A DNA stretch of 64,000 nucleotides, from assembly GCF_009861505.1 (NCBI RefSeq), contig NZ_WTFT01000004.1, forward strand, positions 204,822 to 268,821, in the 5' to 3' direction. Numbering within the stretch: the first letter of the stretch is position 1; the number at the start of each line of letters is the position of its first letter. The notes under the pieces were generated by a model that searched no databases, had not been told where the DNA came from, and saw nothing but the letters and a program-made list of their open reading frames with translations. Made by a program: the position numbers and the translations under genes. Positions 28,615 through 39,681 of the stretch are shown here, piece by piece. Origin of the DNA: Pseudomonas izuensis. GTDB taxonomy: Bacteria; Pseudomonadota; Gammaproteobacteria; Pseudomonadales; Pseudomonadaceae.

Positions 28615-29405
28615 GCGATCTTCCTGAAAACGACCAGCACATGCCGCTGGTTTCGCACCTCACCGAGTTGCGTACCCGTCTGCTGCGCTGTGTAGCGGCG
28701 ATCTTCATCATTTTCGCCGGGTTGTTCGCCTTCACCCAGCAGATCTACACCTTCGTCTCCACGCCGCTGCGCCAGTACCTGCCAGTGGGCGCGACGATGA
28801 TCGCCACCGACGTGTCGTCGCCGTTCCTGACGCCGCTGAAGCTGACGATGATGGTCTCGCTGTTCCTCGCCATCCCGGTGATCCTGCACCAGATCTGGGG
28901 CTTCATCGCGCCTGGCCTGTACAAGCATGAGAAACGCATCGCCGTGCCCTTGCTGGTATCGAGCATCCTGCTGTTCTACGCCGGCATGGCGTTCGCCTAC
29001 TTCCTGGTGTTCCCGTTGATCTTCAAGTTCTTTGCCGCCGCCACCCCGGCCGGTGTGGAAATGATGACCGACATCACCAGCTACCTCGACTTCGTCATGA
29101 CGCTGTTCTTCGCCTTCGGCGTAGCGTTCGAAATTCCGGTGGCCGTGGTGCTGCTGGTTTGGATCGGCGTGGTCGACGTCAAATACCTGAAGAAAATCCG
29201 TCCGTACGTGGTCATCGGCTGCTTCGTGGTCGGCATGATCCTGACGCCGCCGGACATCTTCTCGCAGACGCTTCTCGCCGTCCCGATGTGGCTGTTGTTT
29301 GAAATCGGCGTGCTGTTCGGCGGCCTGATCAGCAAACGTGGCGAACATCCCGACGACCAGCCGGCTGACGATCACAACGACCAGCCACCAGCGACCCAGC
29401 CGTGA
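28611..29405 (+). CDS. tatC: TatC, twin-arginine receptor core
   Basis: 264 residues with six membrane helices. The N-terminal [12 protein letters not shown] signature, the conserved Glu in the second periplasmic region and the LTPPDIFSQ motif near helix 5 are present. A hydrophilic Asp/His/Gln-rich tail closes the protein. It overlaps both tatB and rsmE by four bases, so all four genes are coupled. Confidence 0.96.
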   Translation: MSDLPENDQHMPLVSHLTELRTRLLRCVAAIFIIFAGLFAFTQQIYTFVSTPLRQYLPVGATMIATDVSSPFLTPLKLTMMVSLFLAIPVILHQIWGFIAPGLYKHEKRIAVPLLVSSILLFYAGMAFAYFLVFPLIFKFFAAATPAGVEMMTDITSYLDFVMTLFFAFGVAFEIPVAVVLLVWIGVVDVKYLKKIRPYVVIGCFVVGMILTPPDIFSQTLLAVPMWLLFEIGVLFGGLISKRGEHPDDQPADDHNDQPPATQP

Positions 29406-30109
29406 ACCTGCTGCTCCTCGAAGACGCCGACTTCATTGCGGCCGACCGGGTGATCCTGCGCGATCGCCGGCTGACCCACATGCAGGAAGTCCATCGCTGC
29501 GAAGTCGGTGACAGCATGCGCGTCGGGCGTCTTGGCGGGCTGATGGGCTCGGCCGAAGTACTGCGCCTGGACGCCGCCGAAGCGGAGTTGCGCGTCACTC
29601 TCGACCAGCCGCCACCCGCCAAGCTGCCACTGACCCTGGTTTTGGCCCTGCCACGCCCCAAAATGCTGCGCAGGGTGTTCCAGACCGTGGCCGCCATGGG
29701 TGTGCCACGCGTCGTGCTGGTAAACAGCTATCGCGTCGAGAAGAGCTTCTGGCAGACCCCCTTCCTGGAGCCGGAAGCGATTCGCGAGCAATTGATCCTC
29801 GGCCTCGAACAAGCCCGGGACAGTGTGCTGCCGCAAGTCATCATTGAGAAACGCTTCAAGCCGTTCGTCGAGGACCGCCTGCCTGGCATCACCGACGGCA
29901 CCCTCGGCCTGGTTGGCCATCCGGGAAACTACCCGCCCTGCCCACGCGCGCTGAATGAACCGGTGACATTGGCCATCGGCCCGGAGGGTGGCTGGATTCC
30001 TTACGAAATCGATTTGCTCGGCAAATCCGGCCTGCAACCGGTGCAGTTGGGCGAGCGCATCTTGCGCGTAGAAACCGCCGTCACTGCGCTGCTGGCACGC
30101 CTTTTCTAA
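29402..30109 (+). CDS. rsmE: RsmE, 16S rRNA (U1498-N3) methyltransferase
   Basis: 235-residue SPOUT methyltransferase. An N-terminal PUA-like domain is followed by the knotted SAM site with [17 protein letters not shown] and the C-terminal [19 protein letters not shown]. It modifies U1498 in the small-subunit rRNA. The start is GTG 29402, overlapping the tatC stop. Length matches the family. Confidence 0.95.
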   Translation: MNLLLLEDADFIAADRVILRDRRLTHMQEVHRCEVGDSMRVGRLGGLMGSAEVLRLDAAEAELRVTLDQPPPAKLPLTLVLALPRPKMLRRVFQTVAAMGVPRVVLVNSYRVEKSFWQTPFLEPEAIREQLILGLEQARDSVLPQVIIEKRFKPFVEDRLPGITDGTLGLVGHPGNYPPCPRALNEPVTLAIGPEGGWIPYEIDLLGKSGLQPVQLGERILRVETAVTALLARLF

Positions 30110-30122
30110 CCACACATTCTCC

Positions 30123-30215
30123 CCTGTAGGAGCGAGCCTGCTCGCGATAGCGATGGCACATTCAACATGCCATTGACTGACCCGACGCCATCGCGAGCAG
30201 GCTCGCTCCTACAGG
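30123..30215. repeat. REPIN between rsmE and the HBM chemoreceptor
   Basis: Converging halves CCTGTAGGAGCGAGCCTGCT and AGCAGGCTCGCTCCTACAGG, with about 40 bases between. Confidence 0.88.
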
Positions 30216-30251
30216 TCATCATTCCCCCAGGTCCGTCCATCGGGCTGCGCC

Positions 30252-30278
30252 TACAGAACCCCGCTCCCCTGCCGATAT
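30252..30278 (+). promoter_or_regulatory. Candidate FliA (sigma-28) promoter of the chemoreceptor
   Basis: TACA (30252-30255), exactly 15 bases, then GCCGATAT (30271-30278). The flagellar sigma-28 consensus is TAAA-N15-GCCGATAA, so 10 of 12 positions match. It lies 42 bases before the start codon. Confidence 0.5.
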
Positions 30279-30319
30279 ACCCCCCATAAAACCAATGTGT
30301 GGTCCGGGGGAGTTGCAGC

Positions 30320-32236
30320 ATGTACCAATGGCTGGCCGATAAACTGGGGAACGTACGCGTCAATCGCAAACTGGGCATCGGCTTCGGACTTGTGTTGCTG
30401 CTGACTTTACTGATCACCGTCACCGGCTGGACCGGCCTGAGCGATGTGACCAGTCGCGGCGATAAGCTGGGGTTCATTTCCGATATCAACGGACTGACCA
30501 AAGACCTGCGCATTGCCCGCCTGGACTACGAAATGCGCCGCGGCGAACAAGGCCCGGGCGCCGTCAACGACCTGCTGGGCAAGCTCGACAGCAGCCTGCA
30601 AGCCGCTCGCCGGATGATCGAACAATCCACCGATGTGGCCATGATCGACCAGCAACTGGCCGCGGTCAGTCAGTACAAGCAAGCCTTCGCCGCCATGACC
30701 CAGGCCGGCGCCAACCGCGAAGACGCCCGCAGCAAACTGGGCGCGACCGCCGACAATGCCGTGGCCAAGGTCGCCGACGTCGAAAAGTCCATGCTGCAAG
30801 GTGACAGCGTTGCGCAGTTCAACAGCGTGATCGACCTGAGCAAACTGATCCAGCAGGCGCGCTTTCAGGTGCGTGGCTACACCTACAGCGGCAAGGCCGA
30901 GGCCGAACAGCCCGCGCTGGACGCCATCGACAATGCCCTGAAATACCTGGAAAGCCTGCCGTCGAAACTGCCGGAACAGCACATCGCCAACCTGCAGCAA
31001 GCGACCGACTCGCTCAAGGCCTACCGTGCTGCGGTCAGCCAATACCGTGATTCCCAGGTCGCCAGTGCCGAAGCGCTCAAACGCATGGGCACCCAAGGCG
31101 AAATCCTGCTCGATGTGAGCAACAAGCTCACCCTGTCGCAAACCCTCGTGCGTGACACCGACGTGGCGCACGCCCGGAACATGCTGTTGCTGGCAACTGC
31201 CCTGGCACTGGTCTTCGGCCTGTTTGCCGCCTGGGCCATTACCCGGCAGATCGTGGTCCCGCTGAACCAGACCCTCAAAGTGGCCGAACGCATCGCCGCC
31301 GGCGACCTGACCCACAACCTGACCTCCAAGCGCCAGGACGAGTTGGGCCAGCTGCAACGCGCCATCCAGAGCATGACCCAGGGCTTGCGCGAACTGATCG
31401 GCGGCATCAGCGACGGCGTCACGCAAATCGCCAGCGCCGCCGAAGAGTTGTCGGCGGTCACCGAGCAGACCAGCGCCGGGGTCAACAGCCAGAAGGTCGA
31501 GACCGACCAGGTGGCCACCGCCATGAACGAAATGACCGCCACCGTGCAGGAAGTCGCACGCAACGCCGAGGAAGCCTCCGAGGCCGCCATCACCGCCGAT
31601 CAACAGGCCCGTGAAGGCGACAAGGTGGTGGGCGAAGCCATCGTGCAGATCGAACGCCTGGCCAAGGAAGTCGGCAACTCCACCGAAGCCATGGGCGAGC
31701 TCAAGCGCGAAAGCGACAAGATCGGCAGCGTGCTCGACGTGATCAAGTCCGTGGCCCAGCAAACCAACCTGCTGGCGCTCAACGCTGCCATCGAAGCCGC
31801 CCGCGCCGGTGAAGCCGGACGCGGTTTTGCCGTGGTCGCCGACGAAGTCCGCAGCCTGGCCCAACGCACCCAGAAGTCCACCGAGGAAATCGAAGAGCTG
31901 ATCGTCGGCCTGCAAAACGGCACCCAGCAAGTGGCGACCATCATGGACAACAGCCGCAGCCTGACCGACAGCAGCGTCGAACTGACTCGCCGCGCCGGGA
32001 GCTCACTGGAAAGCATCACTCGCACGGTGTCAGCGATCCAGGCGATGAACCAGCAGATCGCCGCCGCTGCCGAGCAGCAAACCGCCGTGGCCGAAGAGAT
32101 CAACCGTAGCGTGCTGAATGTGCGGGATGTGTCGGATCAGACGTCGGCGGCGAGTGAAGAGACCGCGGCGTCCAGTGTTGAGCTGGCGCGGCTGGGGACG
32201 CATTTGCAGATGCTGGTGGGTCGGTTCAAGGTTTAA
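30320..32236 (+). CDS. Methyl-accepting chemotaxis protein with HBM sensor (McpK-like)
   Basis: 638-residue chemoreceptor from the ATG at 30320 (GGGGGAG upstream). TM1 is at about 19-39, followed by a roughly 245-residue all-helical periplasmic domain of the HBM type, TM2 near 285-305, HAMP, and a signalling domain with the conserved hairpin tip [19 protein letters not shown]. By position next to rsmE it matches P. aeruginosa PA5072 (McpK, reported to sense alpha-ketoglutarate). Ligand identity here is inference only. It has no C-terminal CheR-binding pentapeptide of the NWETF type. Confidence 0.88.
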   Translation: MYQWLADKLGNVRVNRKLGIGFGLVLLLTLLITVTGWTGLSDVTSRGDKLGFISDINGLTKDLRIARLDYEMRRGEQGPGAVNDLLGKLDSSLQAARRMIEQSTDVAMIDQQLAAVSQYKQAFAAMTQAGANREDARSKLGATADNAVAKVADVEKSMLQGDSVAQFNSVIDLSKLIQQARFQVRGYTYSGKAEAEQPALDAIDNALKYLESLPSKLPEQHIANLQQATDSLKAYRAAVSQYRDSQVASAEALKRMGTQGEILLDVSNKLTLSQTLVRDTDVAHARNMLLLATALALVFGLFAAWAITRQIVVPLNQTLKVAERIAAGDLTHNLTSKRQDELGQLQRAIQSMTQGLRELIGGISDGVTQIASAAEELSAVTEQTSAGVNSQKVETDQVATAMNEMTATVQEVARNAEEASEAAITADQQAREGDKVVGEAIVQIERLAKEVGNSTEAMGELKRESDKIGSVLDVIKSVAQQTNLLALNAAIEAARAGEAGRGFAVVADEVRSLAQRTQKSTEEIEELIVGLQNGTQQVATIMDNSRSLTDSSVELTRRAGSSLESITRTVSAIQAMNQQIAAAAEQQTAVAEEINRSVLNVRDVSDQTSAASEETAASSVELARLGTHLQMLVGRFKV

Positions 32237-32249
32237 GGCGATTCAATAA

Positions 32250-32272
32250 CCTCGGTTCACTCCGAACCGAGG
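32250..32272. terminator. Hairpin after the HBM chemoreceptor gene
   Basis: CCTCGGTTC and GAACCGAGG form a perfect 9-bp stem with a 5-base loop, 14 bases after the stop. No T run follows, so it is either a Rho-type end or an mRNA-protecting hairpin. Confidence 0.5.
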
Positions 32273-32278
32273 TGATGC

Positions 32279-32373
32279 CATCGCGAGCAGGCTCCCTCCC
32301 ACAGGGGTTATGCGTCGAACACGAATGTTGTGTTCACCGCCGATCAATGTGGGAGCGAGCCTGCTCGCGATGG
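32279..32373. repeat. REP pair, diverging arrangement
   Basis: CATCGCGAGCAGGCTCCCTC at 32279 and GTGGGAGCGAGCCTGCTCGC ending near 32370. The left half has CCCTCCCAC instead of CGCTCCCAC. It fills the convergent gap before the ABC operon end. Confidence 0.82.
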
Positions 32374-32393
32374 CGGTTCATCAGGCGCTGAAG

Positions 32394-33128
32394 TTACAGA
32401 ACCTGCCGCAAAAAGGCCTGCGCCCGCGGATCCTTCGGCGCATCGAAGAACTGCGCCGGCGAAGCATCTTCCAGCAACTTGCCATGATCGAAGAACAACA
32501 CCCGGTCCGCCACTTCCCGCGCAAAGCCCATTTCATGGGTCACGCAGACCATGGTCATACCTTCCACGGCCAGGTTCTTCATCACGTCCAGCACCTCACC
32601 GACCATTTCCGGGTCGAGTGCCGAGGTCGGTTCGTCGAACAGCATGACTTTCGGCTCCATCGCCAGCGCCCGGGCAATCGCCACGCGCTGTTGCTGGCCG
32701 CCTGACAAGCGCGAAGGAAATTCGTGGGCCTTTTGCGCAATCCCGACCTTTTCCAGCAGCGCCAGGGCCTTGGCCTCGCGCTCTTTCTTGCCGCGCTTGC
32801 GTACGACTTTCTGCGCCAGGCACAGGTTTTCCAGCACGGTCATGTGCGGAAACAGGTTGAAATGCTGGAACACCATGCCGACTTCCCGACGATAGGCGTT
32901 CACGTCGGTTTTCGGGTCGGCCAGTTGCAGGCCATCGATGCTCACCGAGCCGGAGTCGAATGTTTCCAGGCCATTGAGGCAGCGCAGGAAGGTCGATTTT
33001 CCGGAGCCGGACGGGCCGATCACCACCAGCACTTCGCCCTTGGCAACGTTAGTGGAAACGTTATCCACCGCGCGGACCACCTGGCCACGGGTGTCGAAGA
33101 CTTTTACCAGATCGCGGACTTCAATCAC
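32394..33128 (-). CDS. Polar amino acid ABC transporter, ATP-binding protein
   Basis: 244 residues from GTG 33128, which has GGAGG ten bases upstream and overlaps the permease stop (a TTG at 33149 would add seven residues). Walker A is GPSGSGKST, the signature [14 protein letters not shown] and Walker [14 protein letters not shown]. It is of the GlnQ/HisP/GltL class that drives uptake of polar amino acids. Last gene of an SBP-permease-ATPase operon; substrate unknown. Confidence 0.92.
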   Translation of the reverse strand: MIEVRDLVKVFDTRGQVVRAVDNVSTNVAKGEVLVVIGPSGSGKSTFLRCLNGLETFDSGSVSIDGLQLADPKTDVNAYRREVGMVFQHFNLFPHMTVLENLCLAQKVVRKRGKKEREAKALALLEKVGIAQKAHEFPSRLSGGQQQRVAIARALAMEPKVMLFDEPTSALDPEMVGEVLDVMKNLAVEGMTMVCVTHEMGFAREVADRVLFFDHGKLLEDASPAQFFDAPKDPRAQAFLRQVL

Positions 33129-34080
33129 TTTGCGCGAGCCTCCGCTCAAGCCGGCCGGCGATTTTCGACAGCGGCAGGTTGATCAACAAATACAGACCGG
33201 CAACGCAGAACAGGATTTCGAACGGCGAAAACGAGGTGGTGATGACTTCACGGCCACTTTTGAGCAGTTCGGTAATCGCGATGACCGATACCAGCGACGT
33301 GTCTTTCACCAGGCTGATGAACTGCCCGGCCAGCGGCGGCAGCACGCGCTTGAACGCTTGCGGCAGGACCACGTGACGCATCGACTGGCCGGCGCTCAAA
33401 CCCAGGGAGCGCGCGGCTTCGTTCTGGCCACGGGCAATCGACTGCACGCCGGAACGAATGATTTCCGCCACGTAGGCGCCGGTGAACAGCGACAGCGCGG
33501 CGATCCCGGCGAACTCCCGCGACAGGTTCATCACCGTGCCAATGAAGAAGTAGAAAATGAAGATCTGTACCAGCAGCGGCGTGCCGCGCACCAGTTCGAC
33601 GTAGATGGTCGAGAGGTCGCGCAGGGTCGGGTTGTTCGACAGCCGGCACAGGCCTGTCGCGAGGCCGATCAGCAGCCCGAGAACGCCAGATACCACGGAC
33701 AGCCACAAGGTGGTCCAGAGCCCCCACATCAACGGTCCCGCGGCCCAGTGACGGGTCACGCCGATGACATCGCCTTCAGCCACATCATCGCCCTGGGCGA
33801 CTTGCAGGCTGTTTTCGTCGACGCTCAGGTGTTGCTCATCACCGGCGTCGTTGCGCAGGGTGACTTCAGCCTTGTCGCCCTTGCGCAACAGTTCGCTGAC
33901 GGTGGAGATGTCCGCAGCACGCTGGGTCTCTTCGGCATGGTAGGCGAAGTACTGCGGCACACGATTCCAGCGCCATTCGTAGGACATCAGCGAGGTGGCG
34001 TAATACAGCGCGCCGGCCAGGCCGATCAGCACCAGCACGGTCAGGGCGTGCCAGGGCCATTGGGCTTTTCTTTGTTTCAT
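33121..34080 (-). CDS. Polar amino acid ABC transporter, permease
   Basis: 319 residues from the ATG at 34080. The core has the HisM/GlnP-type permease pattern with the ATPase-contact loop [19 protein letters not shown] first membrane helix (about 12-29) is separated from the rest by about 90 periplasmic residues ([12 protein letters not shown] and onward), an extension not found in short HisM-type permeases. It is the only permease gene in the operon, so it probably works as a homodimer. Confidence 0.9.
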   Translation of the reverse strand: MKQRKAQWPWHALTVLVLIGLAGALYYATSLMSYEWRWNRVPQYFAYHAEETQRAADISTVSELLRKGDKAEVTLRNDAGDEQHLSVDENSLQVAQGDDVAEGDVIGVTRHWAAGPLMWGLWTTLWLSVVSGVLGLLIGLATGLCRLSNNPTLRDLSTIYVELVRGTPLLVQIFIFYFFIGTVMNLSREFAGIAALSLFTGAYVAEIIRSGVQSIARGQNEAARSLGLSAGQSMRHVVLPQAFKRVLPPLAGQFISLVKDTSLVSVIAITELLKSGREVITTSFSPFEILFCVAGLYLLINLPLSKIAGRLERRLAQSD

Positions 34081-34116
34081 TGCAAGTTCCGGATTCTGTG
34101 TTGCCTTGGAGGCCCT

Positions 34117-34183
34117 CATCGCGAGCAGGCTCACTCCTACATTGGAATGCGTTCACCTGTAGGAGTGAGCCTGCTCGCGATTG
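34117..34183. repeat. REP pair inside the amino acid ABC operon
   Basis: CATCGCGAGCAGGCTCACTC and its reverse complement with GCGA ends outward (diverging), between the binding-protein and permease genes. A stable hairpin here could keep binding-protein mRNA abundant relative to permease mRNA. Confidence 0.87.
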
Positions 34184-34210
34184 AGGCGACGCGGTCAGTC
34201 TGACCGGCGC

Positions 34211-35008
34211 TTATTCCATGTCCTTGAGCCACTCGCTGCTCTTGAACCACTTGTCATGGATGCGATCGTAGGTGCCGTCTTCGTGGATCTGGTGCAGGAA
34301 GTTGTTGATGAAGTTGATGCTGTCGTAGTCACCCTTCTTCAAACCGAAGGCCAGCGGTTCGTAGGTGAACGGCTTGTCGAGGAATACCAGTTTGCCGTTG
34401 CCGACCTTGTTCAGCGCCACGACGTTGTAAGGCGCGTCGTAGATGAAGGCGTCAGCCTTGCCGTTGACCACGTCGAGCACCGCTTCCTGCTCATTGTCGT
34501 AGCCGTGGTACTTGGCTTTGGAGATCAGCTTTTTGGCGACCATTTCGCCGGTGGTGCCGAGCTTGGAGGTGATGCGGTAGTCAGCGGTGTTCAGGTCTTT
34601 ATAGGACTTGATGGTGCCTTCCAGATCCTTGCGGATCAGCAGCGTCTGGCCGACCACGATGAAGGGTTCGCTGAAGTTCAGGCGCAGGTTTCGCTCCTGA
34701 GTCAGGGTCATGCCGCTGCCGATCATGTCGAACTTATCGGTCAGCAGGGCCGGGATGATGCCGTCGTAACCGGTGGACACCAGCTCCAGCTTGACGCCCA
34801 TGGCCTTGGTCATGGCTTTGAGGATGTCGACTTCGAAACCGATGATCTCGCCGCGCTTGTTGGTCATTTCGAACGGCATGTAGGTCGGATCCATACCGAC
34901 CTTCAACGTGCCGCGCTTGACCGCGTCATCGATGGCACCGGCCTGCACCGTACTGACTGCAACCAATGCCGTGACGCCGACCAGCAGCATCGACAGATAC
35001 TTCTTCAT
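34211..35008 (-). CDS. Polar amino acid ABC transporter, periplasmic binding protein
   Basis: 265 residues from the ATG at 35008. A signal peptide is followed by an SBP family 3 domain (GTLKVGMDPTYMPFEM, then GFEVDILKAMTKAMG and the DMIGSGMTLTQERN signature). It captures an amino acid in the periplasm. First gene of the operon, behind the opgH terminator. The same three genes flank opgGH in P. aeruginosa (PA5074-PA5076, from memory). The substrate cannot be assigned. Confidence 0.92.
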   Translation of the reverse strand: MKKYLSMLLVGVTALVAVSTVQAGAIDDAVKRGTLKVGMDPTYMPFEMTNKRGEIIGFEVDILKAMTKAMGVKLELVSTGYDGIIPALLTDKFDMIGSGMTLTQERNLRLNFSEPFIVVGQTLLIRKDLEGTIKSYKDLNTADYRITSKLGTTGEMVAKKLISKAKYHGYDNEQEAVLDVVNGKADAFIYDAPYNVVALNKVGNGKLVFLDKPFTYEPLAFGLKKGDYDSINFINNFLHQIHEDGTYDRIHDKWFKSSEWLKDME

Positions 35009-35167
35009 CTTCAAGTCCCCAAAACCATTGCGTTGTGAGGCGCGCAAAAATGGCGGCTCCCCAGGAGGAAACGCACCAATACGGACAAAAATTATCCGGG
35101 CACACCAATTCGGGGACGGATCCTAAACTACTCGCCCGTTTGCACAAGGGTTTGGGAACGATCAGGC

Positions 35168-35197
35168 AAAAAAAAGCCCCGCTGGCTAGCGGGGCTT
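35168..35197 (-). terminator. Terminator of the opgGH operon
   Basis: GCCCCGCT and AGCGGGGC form a perfect 8-bp stem with loop GGCT. On the minus strand it is followed by eight T residues. It comes after the REPIN that follows opgH. Confidence 0.9.
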
Positions 35198-35198
35198 A

Positions 35199-35299
35199 TG
35201 TAGGAGCGAGCTTGCTCGCGATGGTCGTTAACGATTACGCGTTTTTACTGGTTGAACGCGGCGCTCTTGAATCCATCGCGAGCAGGCTCGCTCCTACAG
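35199..35299. repeat. REPIN between opgH and its terminator
   Basis: Converging halves TGTAGGAGCGAGCTTGCTCG and CGAGCAGGCTCGCTCCTACA. The left half carries GAGCTTGCTC and the right GAGCAGGCTC. It starts five bases after the opgH stop and lies upstream of the terminator, so it should be part of the opgGH transcript. Confidence 0.88.
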
Positions 35300-35303
35300 T
35301 TTT

Positions 35304-37874
35304 TCAGGCCAGTTGCGCCTGCACGCTCAGCGGTTTGAGCGGCAGCAGCGGTGCATGGGGGTCGGCCTTGACCGACTTGCGCCATGCGCCCAGCCACTCG
35401 GCGTGGCCTTCGCTCCAGACCTGCTCATGCAGGCGAGCCAAGGCGACCGGGTCGCTCAGCAGTTGCACACGCTCGTTGTTGCTCAGGCCTTCCGGTCCGA
35501 CTTTCATCGCGTGCCGTACCCGCTCGACCCGCAGCCATTCGATCGGCTCGGCCTGACGGTGACGGGAGGTCGCCAGCGAGCATGCCAGGGCATTCTGCTG
35601 TGGATCGACCACCGAACGGACGAAGCCGTCGTTCAGCGCGTGGTAACGGTTTTCGTGGGTGTACTGGTCGGTCGCCAGCAACGCTTGTGGCGGATTGTAT
35701 TCCTCGGGAATCAGGAACAGGCTCTCGTCACGGGACTTGAGGCCCAGGCCGACACGGCTGGAAATCACCGACACCGGAATCGACAGCATCAACGAACCGA
35801 CGATCGGTACCAGCCACCACAGGAAGCTCGGATTCAGCCAGATCACCAGCAGGGCCCAGAAGAAGCCCAGCACGGTTTGCGGACCATGGCGCTTGACCGC
35901 CTCGCTCCATGGCGTGGAGTCGTCGTCACGCTGCGGCGAGTTCCAGGTCGCGGCCCAGCCGAGGAACGCGGCGAGGACGAAACGGGTGTGGAAAATCATC
36001 CGCACCGGCGCCAGCAGCATGGAGAACAACATCTCCAGCAGCATCGACAACGTCACCTTGAACTTGCCACCGAACTCTTTCGCGCCCTTGGCCCAGATCA
36101 GGATGATGCTCAACAGCTTCGGCAGGAACAGCAGCACGATGGTGGTCGAGAACAGCGCAATCGCCTTGTCCGGATGCCATTGTGGCCACAGCGGGTAGAG
36201 CTGGCGCGGTTCGAGGAAGTATTGCGGCTCCATCAAGGTGTTGACCGCCAGCAGCGCCGTCGACAGCACGAGGAAGAAGAACCACAGCGGCGCCGACAGG
36301 TAGGACATCACGCCGGTCAGGAATACCGCGCGGTGCACCGGGTGCATGCCCTTGACCAGGAACAGGCGGAAGTTCATCAGGTTGCCGTGGCACCAGCGAC
36401 GGTCACGCTTGAGTTCGTCCAGCAGGTTCGGCGGCAGTTCTTCATAGCTGCCTGGCAAGTCGTAGGCAATCCACACGCCCCAACCGGCACGGCGCATCAA
36501 CGCGGCTTCAACGAAGTCGTGGGACAGGATCGCACCGGCGAACGCGCCTTTACCGGGCAGCGGCGCCAGGGCGCAGTGCTCGATGAACGGCTTCATGCGG
36601 ATGATCGCGTTGTGGCCCCAGTAGTGCGATTCGCCCAACTGCCAGAAGTGCAGACCGGCGGTGAACAGCGGACCGTACACACGGGTGGCGAACTGCTGCA
36701 TACGCGCATACAGGGTGTCCATGCCCGACGCACGTGGCGCGGTCTGGATGATCCCGGCGTCCGGCGTGGCTTCCATCAGGCGCACCAGGCTGGTCAGGCA
36801 CTCGCCGCTCATCACGGAGTCGGCGTCGAGTACGACCATGTACTTGTAGTCACCGCCCCAGCGACGGCAGAAGTCGTCGAGGTTGCCGCTCTTGCGCTTT
36901 ACGCGGCGACGGCGGCGGCGATAGAAGATCTTGCCGAAGCCACCGGCTTCGCGGCAGACATCCAGCCAGGCCTGCTGTTCGGCGACACAGATATCGGCGT
37001 CGTTACTGTCGCTGAGGACGAAGAAGTCGAAACGGTCCAGGTCTCCCGTGGCCGCAACCGACTCGAACGTCGCGCGCAGACCGGCGAATACCCGAGGCAC
37101 GTCTTCGTTGCAGATCGGCATCACCAGTGCGGTGCGCGCGTCTTTCGGAATCGGCTCGTTGCCGGCGCTGGCACCGGAAATGCGGTATTTATCGTGACCG
37201 GTGAGCAACTCGAGGAAGCCCATCAGCGCGGTCCAGAAACCAGCCGAAACCCAGCAGAACAGAATCCCGAACAGGATCAGGATGCTGGTCTGCAGCGCAT
37301 ACGGCAGCACTTGGGTGGCCGTTTGCAGCAGCGGTTGGTGCAGGACTTCTTCAAGGTCGACGAACGACCAGCCCTGGTACGGCATGATGCCTTTCATGTA
37401 CCAGCCGGCGACGATGGTCTGGCCAAGCATCAGCACTAGCAGAATGTAGCGTCGGATCGAACCAACGGTACGCCAGCGCGCCGCCGGCAGCACGTTCTCG
37501 TCTTTCGGCGGCTGCGGCGGATTGGTGCGACCGGTCAAACGACGCCAGCCGCGCACCAGGATGTTGGTGCGCCACGGCTCCGGCACGACCTTGGTCCGGC
37601 GAATCGGTGGGGTCGCCTTCAGGCAGACCCGACCGCTGGCATCGAGCGCCAGCATTTCCGCGTCCTGCAGTTCTTCGGCGGTGCTCAGGGTCAGGCGCTT
37701 GCCGACCGAAGCCTGGGCGGCTTCGCTCGGTGCGTCGAACGTCGAAGACGACAGACGCTCATGCAATTCGCTGAAGGACTTGCAGCCCGCGAGTTCCACG
37801 CGCTGCTGGTCGGTCATCGGCAGATGTGCCAGATACTCGGAAAGCGTCTCTGGCTGTACTTGAGAATTACTCAT
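35304..37874 (-). CDS. opgH: OpgH (MdoH), osmoregulated periplasmic glucan glucosyltransferase
   Basis: 856-residue inner-membrane family 2 glycosyltransferase that makes the beta-1,2 glucan backbone from UDP-glucose and passes it to the periplasm. The cytoplasmic GT2 domain has the [12 protein letters not shown] region, DADSVM and RDRRWCHGN (the RxxRW-type processivity motif). About eight membrane helices surround it. It overlaps opgG by eight bases. Confidence 0.95.
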   Translation of the reverse strand: MSNSQVQPETLSEYLAHLPMTDQQRVELAGCKSFSELHERLSSSTFDAPSEAAQASVGKRLTLSTAEELQDAEMLALDASGRVCLKATPPIRRTKVVPEPWRTNILVRGWRRLTGRTNPPQPPKDENVLPAARWRTVGSIRRYILLVLMLGQTIVAGWYMKGIMPYQGWSFVDLEEVLHQPLLQTATQVLPYALQTSILILFGILFCWVSAGFWTALMGFLELLTGHDKYRISGASAGNEPIPKDARTALVMPICNEDVPRVFAGLRATFESVAATGDLDRFDFFVLSDSNDADICVAEQQAWLDVCREAGGFGKIFYRRRRRRVKRKSGNLDDFCRRWGGDYKYMVVLDADSVMSGECLTSLVRLMEATPDAGIIQTAPRASGMDTLYARMQQFATRVYGPLFTAGLHFWQLGESHYWGHNAIIRMKPFIEHCALAPLPGKGAFAGAILSHDFVEAALMRRAGWGVWIAYDLPGSYEELPPNLLDELKRDRRWCHGNLMNFRLFLVKGMHPVHRAVFLTGVMSYLSAPLWFFFLVLSTALLAVNTLMEPQYFLEPRQLYPLWPQWHPDKAIALFSTTIVLLFLPKLLSIILIWAKGAKEFGGKFKVTLSMLLEMLFSMLLAPVRMIFHTRFVLAAFLGWAATWNSPQRDDDSTPWSEAVKRHGPQTVLGFFWALLVIWLNPSFLWWLVPIVGSLMLSIPVSVISSRVGLGLKSRDESLFLIPEEYNPPQALLATDQYTHENRYHALNDGFVRSVVDPQQNALACSLATSRHRQAEPIEWLRVERVRHAMKVGPEGLSNNERVQLLSDPVALARLHEQVWSEGHAEWLGAWRKSVKADPHAPLLPLKPLSVQAQLA

Positions 37875-39681
37875 CGGCAGGCAACTGATAGCTCCAGGTC
37901 TCGGTCAGGACTTCTTCAGTCGGTGCCGATTCTGGTGTGGCTGGGGCGGCGTTGGCAGCAGCAGGCTGCTTGGCGTCGTTGTTCGCCTTGTCCTTGGCAT
38001 CTGCGACTGGCTTGGCTTCAGCCTGCTTGGCTTCTGCGGCCTTCGCTTCCTTGTCCACTTTCTCCGCTTGCTTGGCGGCAACCTTGTCAGCCTTGGCAAC
38101 GGAAGAGGTGGACGCCGGGATCGAAGTCTTGGCCAGATCGGCAGGCACGATGTTCTGCACCAGTGCAGCACGCATCTCGGTGGACTTGCTCGCGTCCTTG
38201 ATCTTCATGCGCAAGGTCAGGCGCCAGCCCTTGGTTTCAGGGTTGTAGCGCACGCTGTTCTCGACCAGTTCGGCGTTTTCGCCGACGCTGACCTGACTGC
38301 GCACATCCGCATCCGATGGCAGTGCCGCCAGGGATGGACCTTCAAAATCCACCAGATAGGCGACGCTTCCGTCCGGCTGACGAATCAGGTTGGACTGTTT
38401 GACGTCACCGGTGGATTTCAGGGTCTGGTTGACCCAGGCGCTGTCCGGCGCGTGCAGCGCCGCCTCGTCCATGGTCCAGTGCATGCGATAGGCGAAGTCC
38501 AGCGGCTGGCCCGGCTCCGGCATCTTTTCCGGGCTCCAGAAAGCCACGATATTGTCGTTCGTTTCGTCGGCGGTCGGAATCTCGACCAGATCGACGGTGC
38601 CCTTGCCCCAGTCGCCTTTCGGTTCGATCCAGGCGCTTGGACGCTTGTCGTAGCGGTCGTCGAGGTCTTCGTAGTGGCTGAAGTCGCGGCCACGTTGCAG
38701 CAAGCCGAAACCACGCGGGTTCTCGACCGAGAAGTTGCTCACCGCCAGGTGTTTCGGGTTGTTCAGCGGACGCCAGATCCACTCGCCGTTGCCGGCATGG
38801 ATCGCCAGGCCACTGGAATCGTGCAGCTCACGACGGTAGTTGAGGACTTTCGACGGCTGGTTGGCGCCGAACAGGTACATGCTGGTCAGTGGCGCGATGC
38901 CCAATTTGCCGACCTTGTCACGCAGGAACATCTGCGCCTTGACGTCGACAATGGTATCGCTGCCCGGACGCAGGGTCAGGCGATAGGCACCGGTCGCCCG
39001 TGGCGAATCCAGCAGCGCAAAAATCACCAGGTGCTTGTCGCCCGGTTTCGGCTGTTGAATCCAGAACTCGCGAAAACGCGGGAATTCTTCGCCGGACGGC
39101 AAGGCGGTATCGATTGCCATGCCGCGAGCGGACAAACCGTAGACATGGCCCTTGCCGACAACGCGGAAGTAACTCGCGCCGAGCATGGTCATGATTTCGT
39201 CTTGCTTGTCAGCCTTGTTGACCGGGTACAGCACGCGGAAACCGGCGTAGCCCAGTTGCTCAGTGGCCTTCGGGTCGAACTTGACGTCGCCGAAATCGAA
39301 ACGACTCGGGTCGTATTTGATCTCTTCGACGGTGTTCGCGGTGATTTCGTTGATTTTCACCGGCGTATCGAAGTGCATGCCCTGGTGATAGAACGACAGC
39401 TTGAATGGGGTCTTCTGGTCCGCCCATTCGGCTTTTTCCGTCAGGAAACGAATTTTCTGATAGTCGGCGAATTTCATTTCGCGGAATTCGGTCGGCAGGT
39501 TACTGCGCGGCGCTTCGTACTTCTGACCGGCCAGCTCTTTTGCCTTGGCCGATACATCATCCAGATTGAATGCCCAAAGCTGGCCGGCGCTGAGCAGGCA
39601 GAGCAGTGCCGAACCCGCTACAAGAGCGCTACGTAACCGTTTGGCAGACAATTTTGGTGCGTTACAGGGACTAACAATCAC
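37867..39681 (-). CDS. opgG: OpgG (MdoG), periplasmic glucan biosynthesis protein
   Basis: 604 residues from GTG 39681 ([17 protein letters not shown]), which has GAGG seven bases upstream; the open frame extends further to 39795 without a good start. A signal peptide ends at QLWA. The two-domain beta-sandwich OpgG fold follows and branches the OpgH glucan. The last 80 or so residues are a Lys/Ala/Glu-rich low-complexity tail, beyond the core of the enteric protein. First gene of opgGH. Confidence 0.93.
   Translation of the reverse strand: MIVSPCNAPKLSAKRLRSALVAGSALLCLLSAGQLWAFNLDDVSAKAKELAGQKYEAPRSNLPTEFREMKFADYQKIRFLTEKAEWADQKTPFKLSFYHQGMHFDTPVKINEITANTVEEIKYDPSRFDFGDVKFDPKATEQLGYAGFRVLYPVNKADKQDEIMTMLGASYFRVVGKGHVYGLSARGMAIDTALPSGEEFPRFREFWIQQPKPGDKHLVIFALLDSPRATGAYRLTLRPGSDTIVDVKAQMFLRDKVGKLGIAPLTSMYLFGANQPSKVLNYRRELHDSSGLAIHAGNGEWIWRPLNNPKHLAVSNFSVENPRGFGLLQRGRDFSHYEDLDDRYDKRPSAWIEPKGDWGKGTVDLVEIPTADETNDNIVAFWSPEKMPEPGQPLDFAYRMHWTMDEAALHAPDSAWVNQTLKSTGDVKQSNLIRQPDGSVAYLVDFEGPSLAALPSDADVRSQVSVGENAELVENSVRYNPETKGWRLTLRMKIKDASKSTEMRAALVQNIVPADLAKTSIPASTSSVAKADKVAAKQAEKVDKEAKAAEAKQAEAKPVADAKDKANNDAKQPAAANAAPATPESAPTEEVLTETWSYQLPADE

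Noticed and set aside
30407-31930. 507-codon open frame opposite the HBM chemoreceptor
   Set aside because: Gly/His/Leu-rich antisense translation of helical coiled-coil code; no known domain.
35313-37439. 708-codon open frame on the plus strand opposite opgH
   Set aside because: It is the antisense shadow of a well-supported glycosyltransferase gene. Its translation is Arg/Gln/Ala-rich with no domain, and no ribosome site precedes it.
38068-39636. 522-codon open frame opposite opgG
   Set aside because: Antisense shadow caused by GC-rich third positions; the composition is that of a reverse-complemented gene.
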